A stretch of DNA of 64,000 nt, from the NCBI GenBank assembly GCA_021234155.1, contig JAJEKV010000659.1, positions 1-64,000 on the forward strand, given 5' to 3'. Positions 10,111-20,714 of the stretch are shown one piece after another. Source of the DNA: Isoetes taiwanensis (lineage: Eukaryota; Streptophyta; Lycopodiopsida; Isoetales; Isoetaceae). Under the pieces are notes generated by a model, which had not been told where the DNA came from, did no database searches, and saw nothing but the letters and a program-made list of their open reading frames with translations. The translations under genes were made by a program, and so were the position numbers. The stretch's first letter is position 1. The number at the start of each line of letters is the position of its first letter.

Positions 10111-13100
10111 CTAGGCTATGGTTTTAGTATCCAACAACCACTTAGAAGATATTTTATCGGGTAGTTGTTGTAGCTCGGGAGAAAATGGGCCCCTATGAGA
10201 ACGATGCCAATCTTGACGTTGGAGCTCAATGCATTCTCTAGCCTCTTTATATTTTTGCATCCATTTTGTCATACATTGCTCATTACTTATAAGTAGTCCC
10301 CTTATTGCTGACATCTCATTGTAGGCCAATGTATAAGTTGTTCCCTTGTTGTATAGCCTACCGTCACACACTCATTAGTGCTAGAAGCTTCAATTCTTCT
10401 TTATCTCTTGAGTTCGATAAGGACAAACTGCAAATCTACAATCTTGAGCAATCCAACCCTCGCCATGCTCCCTTCAGTCTTGCTAATTGATCTAACAAAA
10501 TCTTTGAGCACCTTCATAAATCGCTCGAGGAAAACATCCATCGATATGATACCGGACTAGCCCACCGATATGAACAATTAAATGCACTTGGATGTCAAAA
10601 AGCTAGTGGGAAATCGTTTTCAAATAAGCACAATACTTCAGCAAGCTAATCTCTCTCATTCTGGTAGGTCATTGATGGTAATCTCCCTCAATGACAACCA
10701 CCTACAACATGGTATAACATGAACATGAATTATTAACCATGAGAAGGTACAAGTGCTATACCTGCATAGTTTAGCTTAGCTTGAAGATGGGTTCACAAAT
10801 GTTTGAAGGTAGAGTACCCCGGTAGAACAATTGGCAAGTACTCCTACATGCAAGAAAGAGTGAAGTTAAAACAAACATCAATGAGTATAATAAGTGTGCA
10901 TAACTTACCTCTAGTAACTTGTGAAAGTCATGTGACTTGAATCCTTGAAGCTTACTATCCTTTGTCCAACATTTGCACATGGAAGATGAGTAACCGGTTT
11001 GAGTGCGTGTAGCGATTTTAACGAAGCATACACCTTTTGATAGTCACCCTTTGTTAGAACCCATGGAGGTGGTTTGTTTGATCTCATCCAAGCACATTGT
11101 GCGTGTGCTTGACTTGAAGTTGATGCGCCCTTGCTCCTTCGGTGTGTCTTTCTCTCCGTAATGTGCTTCCATATTGATTGACACATTTTTTTATTATGTG
11201 CATGGGATCTAATAGGCTCGTGAACTTTAATTAGGTCCAATATGGCAATTGATAAAATCTTGAAAGCCACCGTACCATCGGGAGGATCCATCACAATATC
11301 ATCAGGTCCTTCACACACCCCCTCATTGAATGCATCAATCTCTTCAACATTACTCCACAACTTAAACCAATGTTCTGAGGTCATTGACTTTTGTGGCACG
11401 TTGGTTTCAACTCTTCTTGACCTCAATGGATGATGTTCTTGAAGAAATTTATCGTGACCCTCAAAACCATCTTCCTCATTTCTTTTGGAGTAACGAGCCG
11501 TAACCTTCTCACCACAACGCACACATGCACACTTGCCTTTTGTTTGGAGTCCTACATTTCAATCGTAAGGTCTTAAAATGTTGTATCCGCGACCACATCA
11601 AATTGTAAATGGCTATTTAACCACGGTACATACGGTGAGGCCTGGGGTAGTCATGCATTGTCCACATCAAAATACCCTCAAGATGAAGTTTTGTCCCGTA
11701 AATTTTGTCCTAGAAGCATCAACCATTGGCACTCCATCCCATAGTTGTAGAAGCTCATCAACTAACGGAGAAAGGTACACATCAAAATTCGTTGGTTGGG
11801 AAGGCCCTTTGTTATATGCACAATCAATGTTAAAGCCGATTTCAAAAAGATAATTAAATTTATATTAAAGCAAATACCGGAATGATCATGACCAACATTA
11901 TGTGTAGCTTCTACGCTTTTATGGATTCATCCGGCGGAATATTGTAATTTACAAGCATTGCGGCAAGGTTGACCAAGAGGCCGCCGTTGTGAAAATGGAT
12001 TGAAGCCATCATTTGCCAACCCCATACGAATGTGCCTAGGTTCAGTTGCAAAATCAGACCATGTCTCCTCTATAAATTTCCATGCCCTAGAATCTGCAGG
12101 ATAACGCATAATCCCGTCCTTGCTACGGTGGTGTGCATGCCATGTCATGATAGCAGCCTTTTCTTTCATTCTAAATATGTGCTTCATCTTTGGAATGATA
12201 GGAAAAAACGCGTAATACTTTTAGCGGGGACTTTATCACTGGAAAATCCATCCTTATACCTTCCTTCCCCGATCCATATATGGGGCAAGCCCGGTATAGT
12301 CCTTATTATCTTTATAATATAAAATGCATTCATTAGGACACACGTGAATGCTTTCATACTCAAAACCAAAGCGCCTTTGATTAGATTTTGCGTGCATCTT
12401 ATGTCGACTTTTAGGCATGTTATTTTCCTTACGGCAATAATTTTCCTATAAACCTGCATTCTATATATTAGTAAATAATACAAAACTATGAGAATGGACA
12501 CAAAGGAAGAGAGATGTACTTGAGTATAGTGTCAATAGCTATATTGGATATCTTGTACTGAGCTTGAATGCTGAGTATTGATAGATTGACTGACAACCGC
12601 GATATTGTACAACCTTTATACAATTTTGCTGAAGCCTTCTTCATGATGTATTCATCAACATATTGTGTTGGATATTCTTGATCGTTATTGTCATTAATTG
12701 CATCGTCATGATGCTCCATATATGTGTGTGTGTTCACATCTTCCATGAGTTGCTCAAAAGTTGCAAAATCTTCTATAAGGTTGCGTGCAGTCTCATCATA
12801 TGCGTTGTCAATAGTAGCTGGTTCATCTCTTGCATTCTCAATTAATGGTGGGTTAGGTCTTTGGCTTGGAATAATCACCGGATTTTCCTTTATGATCCTA
12901 TCTTTCGATGCAAGTTGTTTTGCAGACATTTGATGCCCATCCTCTCTCTTAAAAAAATAAGACTGTTAGTACATAATACTAATATGAAACCCAAAGACCA
13001 ATAAGTTTTTCAATTTATAGTGAATAATTAAGATGTTGCATAGCTATATGAAAGCTAACATACATATCAAGCATAATACACATTATTCTAAAACTCAAAG

Positions 13101-14400
13101 TATAAAAGATTTAAAAGACATGACAAGATGTAAGACAATGTCCTTCATTACACTAAAGCTTTAGAATCAAGTTTAGTTCACAATTGATAATCTTGATTTT
13201 TCAATCACTAACAAATTGTGGAGGAACATCATTTCGTATTGGATAATCTAGAATCAACTCTTCACCATTGAAAAGACTTCTTATAGCCATCACCATGACA
13301 AAACTATGACATTTTTCCCGCCATATAAGGTTCTTGGTCATTATTTCTTTCTTCAAACACACAATTCCAAGAGTTTTATTCCCTCCCGCAACTATTGATT
13401 AATCCTGCTATATTCCCATGTTCTTCCTGGTCCACCATCAATATAGGTCCTTAAATTGTCCTCTTGTACTCCACTCATCTCCATGGAAGCTGCATTGTTA
13501 TTGCACCCATACACCATCATACGGAATGAGTATTGTGTCAATTTCTCCCACTCAGCTGACTTGTAAATAGGACCTCCATATATCATCATTGACACCTCCC
13601 CATTGTAAGGAACTTTTACATCATTTAGAATGAATAAGCCTCTACCAAGCACCTTAAATTGTAGAATCTTTAATCATGTATCTATTACCCCAATAAGAGA
13701 ATATTTGACCTATAGATGGCAATGGCCCTTCATATAATCTAAGACGCCGATCAACTTGCTTTAGCATCCTTTTCAACATCTAAAGGCATATATAAATCGG
13801 GCCTGAGAACAAGCTAAGGATGAATTGTACTTCCCCCCATCATAGAGGCACACAATGTATGCATGCGAGTACGACATCTAAACTGACATTGTGTTGAGTC
13901 CACCTCATCATCTTCCTCAGGGATATTTCTCCAAACTCCTTTTGAAAAACTAATGTAACATAATTGAGTTACACTCTGCGATGTGATGTGTTATATCAAA
14001 CACCATTACATAGAACTTAAAGGAATAGAAAATATGAAAGCAAATAAACTTAACCATATACTAACCCGCCCGTAAGTGGAATGATAAAAGGGGTTATCTT
14101 CGCTTTGCAAAAACTCTGGAGCACACCAAGATGGACCAACTTTTTGTAGATGATCTGCTATAATCATTGGTATTCGTTCATGTCGACCGCAACAATCTCT
14201 ACACCAACAAGGTGAGAATTGGCCCGCATAACTCTCCCTTGGAAGAATTGGTTGTTCTATTCCTTGTTTACGTAGCTCACGAGCCCTCCTCTTCCTCAGA
14301 GGCGCATAACCCAGCCGGGGATCGCTTTTGCATGTTGGAGCTGATTCAAAGAAGAAAGAAAGCGCGGATTCAACAGAGGAAGGCGGCGTCGATCTTGAAA
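10111..14400 (-). pseudogene. CACTA transposase (TNP2 / Transposase_21 type), broken
   Basis: Reading leftward, the parts occur in the family order. Near 14.25-14.1 kb there is a transposase-associated, Cys/His-rich start ('CWCRDCCG' then 'IIADHLQKVGPSW'). At 12.7-12.5 kb: 'LYKGCTISRLSV'. At 12.40-12.18 kb: the 'IHVCPNECILYYKD'-like CPND box, in shifted frames. At 12187-11927: 'MTWHAHHRSKDGIMRYPAD' and 'IRMGLANDGFNPFS'. At 11.80-11.62 kb: 'NFDVYLSPLVDELLQLWDG'. At 11522-10911: 'GHDKFLQEHHPLR'. At ~10.93 kb: 'GFKSHDFHKLLE'. At ~10.55-10.40 kb: 'FMKVLKDFVRSISKTEGS'. At 10371-10111: 'YTLAYNEMSAIRGLL'. This protein would cut and join the element ends in the nucleus. Frameshifts and stops between blocks, and introns I cannot fix exactly, make it non-functional as written. 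The segment at 13652-13392 sits between the first blocks and is not recognised. Confidence 0.85.
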
Positions 14401-14439
14401 CGAAGAAATAGAATAATTCAAATATTTTTAGAACGTTAG

Positions 14440-14765
14440 ATTTGTAACGCAAGGGTCAGTTGTAACGCATTTCAACATCTAACTTGAAACGCGTTTCAAA
14501 GTTGTAACGCTTTTAAATTGTAACGCATTTCAGAGGATTTGTAACGCATTTCAAATTTCTACTTTGAAACGCGTTTTGGTGTTGAAACGATATTCGATTG
14601 TAACGCATTTCAAATACATTTGTAACGCGTTTCAAATGCTAAATGTTGTAACGCATTTCAAGAAATGAATTTTGTTCTTTGTTGCGCGCTACAACTAACT
14701 TTGCGTTTCAAAGTTTTAAAGCGTTACTATTAGAGCGTATCAAACCCCCCTAAATTCTATTGGTG
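14440..14765. repeat. Right terminal and subterminal repeats of CACTA
   Basis: At least eight copies of TTGTAACGC lie between 14444 and 14655, interleaved with ATTTCAAA and GAAACGCG, then the terminal inverted repeat ending TTGGTG at 14765. All element genes point away from this end, so it would also hold the promoter. Confidence 0.88.
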
Positions 14766-15172
14766 AGGCTACGTGATATTGGCACCTGAGTGACTGGAAT
14801 AGCCCCAGTTGTGGCATGTACATTTATAGGATGGTTCTTGAAAGGTTGTGTTTGATCATAGAGTTGTATTTCTTGGATAATGATCATTTAGCCCAAAGGG
14901 CATCATGGCACATCATCGATCCACACCAAGAGGTGCAAGATCATCTTCAACACCCTCCCATGATCGAGTACCTATTATATAAATTATATCATATATATGT
15001 AATTTAAGAGACCGAAGACCCGATGGCCAAAGAAGATTGTTGACTTTTCAAATGGACTTGTCTCCTAGTCCAACGATTGTCTGCCTGGAGCACCAATCAC
15101 CCTTTAGTGACATCTTCTTATCTGCATTCATAGTCCCTTAGTTCTAGAAGCCTAAGTCTTAGTCATCTTTAG

Positions 15173-16160
15173 TTATTGCAATAAAGCTTTTGACTTTAAG
15201 TTTTTGGATTTTGATTCATCATTTTTCTCCTTTCGATGCTCTCTTGCCCAATGGCTAGCTTTTCCACAATATTGGCATTTTTTTGGCCTTCTTTCTGCCA
15301 AATTGCTAGTTCCATCATTCACTTTCTCCTTGTTTACCTTTCCTTTAGCAGACATCGCTACAAAGGAAAGATCTTTGTTTTGCAATTTGCATTCTTCTTC
15401 CAATAATCTGCTTAAAAGTACAATATTCTACAATCTGGAGGTGGTCACAACATTATCGAAAAAAGGTTGGAATGACATTGCCTTTGCGTCATTTTTCTCT
15501 ACTTTGCGTTGATAGCAACCAATTGATATGGATCTCAACGTCTTTAGATGTTCAAAAAGGCTTTCTCCTTCATCCACATGAATATCAAATAGTTTTTTCT
15601 TTAGAAGTACCTTAAAATGTCTTTAAGCCCCAAAGATTTTGTCGGGAATATCTCTTGCAAATTTAAAGAAATCCACATGGTGAATTTGCGAGTCTCCTAA
15701 TCCCAATCCAACCATGGCCTTATCTTTCTTGTTCTTTAATTCCCACTTCAGGAGCTCGACAGCATCAATTGGTTGCTTCTCCGAACCATCCACGACTACA
15801 AAATCTTTCTAGATTAATGGAACTTTATTTTGACTTGCCCTATTTAAAGTTTTTGCCACCGATCAAAATATATTTACCCTTAGATAGAGTATCCATCATT
15901 TTCACAATTATAGTTTTAATGGCTTACTATGAACAACTAAATTTTAATACAACTGTTAAAATGTTCATTTTGACATTATATGCCACGTCTACAATTTGCA
16001 AATAAATATAACCGTATGGAAAAAGAGAAATCGCGGTCATTCCTTTTTCCTTAACGATTCTTGATGCTTTTTTCAACCAAGTGCAATCACAAGATAGTAA
16101 CAATCGCTTGCCCTTCCAGGTTCAAAAGATTTTGACACTTCTTCTTACTTACTTGCAGAA
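15173..16160 (-). pseudogene. Copia gag (UBN2-type) with zinc knuckle, broken
   Basis: Minus-strand frames give 'WELKNKKDKAMVGLGLGDS', then 'LFDIHVDEGESLFEHLKTL', then 'LLEEECKLQNKDLSF', and finally a CCHC-type knuckle 'CQYCGKASHWAREHR' (15403-15173). This is the normal order of a Copia gag. The last knuckle cysteine is replaced by histidine, and several frameshifts and stops occur. The protein would form the retrotransposon capsid. Confidence 0.8.
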
Positions 16161-16197
16161 TCTCCTCTTTCTTCATGTGGCCAAGACTTCAAGCCTA

Positions 16198-16211
16198 GGG
16201 CTCTGGTACCA
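16198..16211 (-). promoter_or_regulatory. Primer-binding site of the Copia remnant
   Basis: On the minus strand the sequence is TGGTACCAGAGCCC, one base off the initiator-methionine tRNA complement TGGTATCAGAGCC. It lies just inside the LTR-like segment and upstream of gag, exactly where a PBS should be. Confidence 0.7.
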
Positions 16212-16462
16212 TGACAAAATATATGAATAAGCAGAAGCATATAATTGGTCTGAGTGACTAGAATAGGCCTAGCCGTGGCTTGTACATTTATAAGATGATT
16301 TTTGAAGAGTTGTGTCTGATCTTAGAGCTCTATCTCTTGGATGATAATCGTTCAGCCCGAAAGACATCAAGAGGTACGAGATCATCTTCAATATATTAGG
16401 TGGTGTATACCAACCATTTGTGGTGGTGGAAACGTGGGTTAAAAGTCATGATTATTGGTGAT

Positions 16463-19400
16463 TTAAATACAACCAGCATATTTGGCGCTCAACAGAAGTT
16501 TTTGTACACAAAGCAAAGCCTCTTTACGAACTTCTTCATTATCATGATCCATTAAGCGCATTACTTTCGATCCTTGGCTCTTCGGATCCAATACTATGCC
16601 CCCCCGCCTATGGGATGGCTTTGAATGAAGCGTGCTAGATCGTGACATGCAATTGCCTTCGTTTTTGGATCTCGGGAATTATCAAGTATGGTAACAAGCA
16701 TTCTCAGCACCTAAAGAGCCCAATTCAATTTTCCAAGAATGATCCTCACACATGTTCATCACAAGATTTAAAGAATTAGAAGGCATGCGATATTTCATAC
16801 CTGAAAATCATTCTGCTCAAATTTGCTGGCATTTTCCATCCAAAATACTGGGTTCTTATGCATTGGTGTCCAGTCTAGGGCTCCAGAAATGACTTCTTGT
16901 TTGTACTTCTCAAAGGAGCTTAATATTCTAATATTATCAGCAAGTGACGCTTCTAAGGAATCAAGAGCTTCCACTAGATCCTGAACGGACACAATAATAT
17001 CAAGTATCAGTTCATTTACTTATGACATATGCCATAGTTTAATTTCTTATACCTCATCACTCCAATTTTGTAATTTCAATGTCTTTATTATTTTAGACAA
17101 TCCAGCTTCTACCATGTCGCTTGCAAATGTCCCCTTTGGAAGAAGGTTTTTTAATGCCAAAATGGCCATCCTCACAACCTATAACATGAAAACAAGGATA
17201 ACTTCAATGACAAGCACGGTCTCCATATAAGGTTTCTAGAATGAATACCTTTTCCTTTGTGCATGTTTTTGCAACTTCCACTAGGCGAGGTACAACCCCA
17301 AAGCCAGCAAGCAAGTTGATCCTCAGAGTGAGGATCATGAAATGACAATAGCCAAATACACAAAGCAGCCATATAGGGCCAAAGATCCGATATATAACAA
17401 AGTTAGAGAATTTCAAAGGAAGGAAACAACTGCTCATTACACAAGGCAAAATCTAGAATGGCGTGGAGGACCACAAAGTACCAAATTTCCAACATATTAT
17501 AATGATAAGAAATGATATAGCAAAACACACACTGAATGTCTTGAACGACTTGTTGTTGCCGACAAAAGTGGTGCTATGAGCTTTACTCCGATTACAGTGT
17601 ATAAAACATACTCCTAACATTGGGAACCCTTAAAAGAGTAGCCAATGAACCGATAGCTGTTTGGTATTCCACGGGTCGGATGTGATGGTCGCCTTAACTG
17701 CAGACCTATTGTAACTTTATCAAAACTTCTTATTACTCTTTTCCTTATTCTTTCTATGTGAAATTGATTTGTTGTTTCATCAATATGTTAACTATGACAT
17801 CTCTGCCTTATTCAAGTAGTGACCAGACAATAATGCACATCATGCTTAGCATATATATTCTTCTGACAGGACTCTTTTCTGGTAGTACCTCAAAAGGGCC
17901 ATGAGAAAGAAATGAAAACTATATTGTGTTTCTTTGCTATGGGGCTGTTAGATCTTATAAATGAACAAATCTTTCTGACATGGCCAACACGAGAGTTAAG
18001 ATACTTATTCTTGAAAAACTGCCATCAATGGACTTGACATCCTAGAGATTTTGATGTCTCGCAAAACGAACTTCTTACCAATTGGCAACTTACTCTAAAG
18101 ACACAATGCCCTTTGCTTCATATTGGTTCCTTTTATATTTACACACTGAAAAAGCATTGTGTAATGACTTCACCAATTGCCTCTAATAGAAACATTGATA
18201 TAGAAGACTAGTAAAAAATAGGTATGGACTTACTTGTCCATAAAGCCAATGGACAAGGTCGTGCAAAACATTGTCTGGAAGGCTAGAACAAGATTGAGCA
18301 GAACCATTTGGTGAGCCAATACTTTCATCATTCTTTGGAAAGGAACTGCAAATCTATCACCAAAATTAAAGAACAAAGGAAAGTTGCATCTATATTCCAC
18401 TTCAACCTTACCTGATAATTAATGCTAAAATTTTGCAACTTTTTTCCTGCACAAACCAGTTTCTCTTTGGCAACAACCTATAGAGCAAATACAAATGGAT
18501 AATGAACAATTTTTTTGTAATAATACATCCAATGGGTGTTTCTTTCTATATGTTTCTTTCATTTTACATCCTGAACTCATGTGCGACTTATTCATTAGAG
18601 TAAAATTATATTTGTAGGATCATGTTGATTTTCTTCATGGAACAAGTAGAGCTTCCTAAATAGAGTTCAATGAATGGACAATATGAATGTGCCAAGCCAA
18701 TATGTAAAGCATTTATTCATCTATCAAAAGAAGTGTTATTTGTAGTGTATACTATGGAATAGTCACTCTTGAAGATGTACCTTAGAAAGGGTCCATAAAT
18801 ATCTTCATGGACCAAGGATCGATCATGAAATAGTATAGCATGTCTCGGATTCACTAGAATAACACACAGAAATGTTACTTCAAGGGTTTTCCACAATTAC
18901 TAATTGATGGATCCTTAGGTACATTATATTATAATCACCCTGACTCATTCCGTAAAACTAACATGTCTCAAATGTTTGACATTGATATTACTTGCATTCT
19001 CGAGCTGCGACTCGCATGACACAACAACGCCCATGGATGGGGCTTTTCTATTCATCCCAGCAGTGTAATTACAATGGTAGAGAGTGGGTAGCTGCATATC
19101 GCAAGCTACCCAAAAAACAAAAAATACAGGGAATATCCAAATCATAACACGGACCCCAAAATACAAAAATATATCATAGATGTTTGGCTAGTGTACACGC
19201 TTTAGGGCTTATCACGGATTAAAAACCAGCCCTTTTCGGGTTTTCGAGGAAAAACCCTAGCGATAAGCCCTAGGCAGGGCTTTTAGACAACGCCGAACGC
19301 TAAATTTCCCAAAAACCCACGCTCCAAAAGAAACCAACGCCGTGCAACGCCTGCACTGCATAAGACCACAAAACACAATAGAGAAGAACAAAACCTCAAA

Positions 19401-20714
19401 AAGCGAGGGTTGATTAAAGCGTGCCACACGTGAACAACATATATAAACAAAATACTTAAGGGAGGGAGGGAGGGAGAGCATAGAACATAACCTCAAACAC
19501 AACTGTTTGAAGAGAAAGCGCCGATGAGAAGTCAAGGCGAATGCGTGAAGAAATAGCGATCCTCAACAGGATGAGAGGCCCAAATGCATGCAATGCATGC
19601 AGTAACGATGTAACTTCTTTGCATGCTCGTCTGCTCGAGAATCGCTGATCCGCCGGATCGATCTGATTCTCGAGCCGCGACTTCGCATGACACAACAACG
19701 CCTCGAAGAAGAGAACTTCCCGCCGATCCGAGATGAAGGCTCAAGAATTGCCCCATAGTGGAGGAATGCCGAGGTAGAAGCGAGACGAGAAGGATAGGAA
19801 GAGATACGGAGAAAGATAGGAACGCCAGAAGGGATGCGCCAGAAAGGTCAACGCAGCCAAGGTAGAAGAGAACCGAGAACCATAAGAAACGCTGTGAAGG
19901 GATACGCCAGAAAGGTCAGGTCTAAGAGAAACAAGAATGATAGGAAATGCCACGAAAAGGTCAACCCATGCAAGAGGAAGCCCCTCCTCCGCATGAGAGC
20001 ATAGAACATAACCTCAAACACCGGCCGGGCTTAAGAGAAAGCGCCGATGAGAAGTCAAGAATCACGGAAGAAATAGCGATCCCCTAACCGGATGAGAGGT
20101 CCGAAATGCATGCAATGCATGCGTGCAACGATGCAACTCTTGCATGCTCGTCAAGCTCGAGAATCGCGATCCGTCCGGATCGATCCGCATTATTGATATC
20201 AAACTTGATCATGTAAATTGTGTAAAAATTATTCAATATGTCCACATATGCCTTACCCGAAAGTATCTCATCAATAAGGGCAAGAATGTATTTTTTTGTC
20301 TCATCTTTAGCTATATTATGAAGCAAGGCAACAAAAGCTCCAACGATATCGTGTCCATTCGTATTAGAAGAAAACTTGTCATTATGGTTCCCACGCCGCC
20401 ATGAAGCTACCCCCCCAAAAAAAAAAAAAAAAAAAAAAAAAAAACCCTTTTTAGGTAATCACCTCAAAATTTAAGTTACCTCTTCTAGTAGTGCAAACTG
20501 CACATTTTCGTGTTTATGATCATATCTTCATTATCAATTGTAGTGTTGTTTGTAACCAACTTTTGTTACATAAGCCTCCCATGGTATCTCTCTCCTTAGT
20601 ACCTAAGGAAAGATGTGTTATCGTAGGCCATAAATATGTTATTTCGGCATTACAGTTACCCATTTCCATGTAAGTAATGACCTGTTCTCGGGTAAGTTCC
20701 ATTGAATGATCCAT
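16463..20714 (-). CDS. VHA-H: V-type proton ATPase subunit H (frameshifted gene copy)
   Basis: Subunit H is the regulatory, armadillo-like subunit that links V1 to V0 and controls proton pumping at the vacuole and endomembranes. Proposed exons: 20714-20682 ('[11 protein letters not shown]'), 20602-20561 ('[14 protein letters not shown]'), 20406-20257 ('[17 protein letters not shown]'), possibly ~18655-18595, 18477-18412 ('[14 protein letters not shown]'), 18345-18234 ('[16 protein letters not shown]'), ~17702-17535 ('[12 protein letters not shown]', '[16 protein letters not shown]', 'GVKLIAPLL'), ~17380-17249 ('[12 protein letters not shown]', '[16 protein letters not shown]'), 17178-17053, 16980-16801 ('[20 protein letters not shown]') and 16710-16463. 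Most introns have GT/AG ends. The exon for the 'LF-D-SL...YEPFLRLL' region is missing or unrecognised. Frameshifts occur in at least four exons, including a 7-base G run in the last. With no stops apart from frame loss and good local similarity, this is either a young pseudogene or a real gene with consensus errors. Confidence 0.85.
19474..20190. repeat. Direct duplication with palindromic core in VHA-H intron
   Basis: About 190 bases at 19474-19669 ('gagagcatagaacataacct' onward) recur at 19997-20190. Both copies contain 'gagaaagcgccgatgagaag', 'atgcatgcaatgcatgc' and 'ctcgagaatcgc'. A palindrome at about 19638-19674 pairs CTCGAGAATC with GATTCTCGAG around GATCCGCCGGATC. The motif 'cgcatgacacaacaacgcc' occurs at 19013 and again at 19683. 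The block between the copies holds internal repeats of 'ccagaaaggtcaa'. The segment has higher GC than the rest of the intron and looks like an inserted element of unknown type. Confidence 0.75.
20410..20444. repeat. C7-A28 homopolymer next to VHA-H exon 3
   Basis: Seven C followed by about 28 A. On the gene strand it forms a poly-T plus G tract directly before the TAG acceptor of the exon ending at 20406. Such a run is prone to length errors. Confidence 0.9.

Larger units (their letters stand above)
3587..14765 (-). mobile_element. CACTA (En/Spm) DNA transposon
   Basis: The left end starts CACTAGAAGAAAA at 3587. The right end, read inwards on the minus strand, starts CACCAATAGAATT, so one base of the CACTA signature is mutated there. 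The flanks are AGG at 3584-3586 and AGG at 14766-14768, the 3-bp target duplication expected for this superfamily. Both subterminal regions are full of TTGTAACGC-type repeats, the usual transposase-binding arrays of En/Spm elements. The coding regions inside run leftward: a TNP2-type transposase (10.1-14.4 kb), a tyrosine-recombinase-like gene (5.9-7.8 kb) and an unidentified broken gene (4.0-4.9 kb). The transposase frames are interrupted, so this copy is probably non-autonomous now. Confidence 0.9.
14775..16400 (-). mobile_element. Copia LTR retrotransposon remnant, gag only
   Basis: Related sequences at about 14785-14950 and 16248-16397 (shared 'gtgactggaatag'-like start, 'tgtacatttata', 'agatcatcttcaa') lie on either side of a gag region and are best read as LTR pieces. 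On the minus strand the right-hand copy is followed by a primer-binding-site-like sequence and then gag. No protease, integrase or reverse transcriptase is present, so most of the interior is deleted. It lies between the CACTA right end and the stop codon of the V-ATPase gene. Confidence 0.75.

Noticed and set aside
18780-18860. Copia reverse transcriptase / RNase H fragment ('[12 protein letters not shown]', plus strand)
   Set aside because: Only about a dozen residues resemble the 'RYLHGTIDHGI' motif, with no support on either side.
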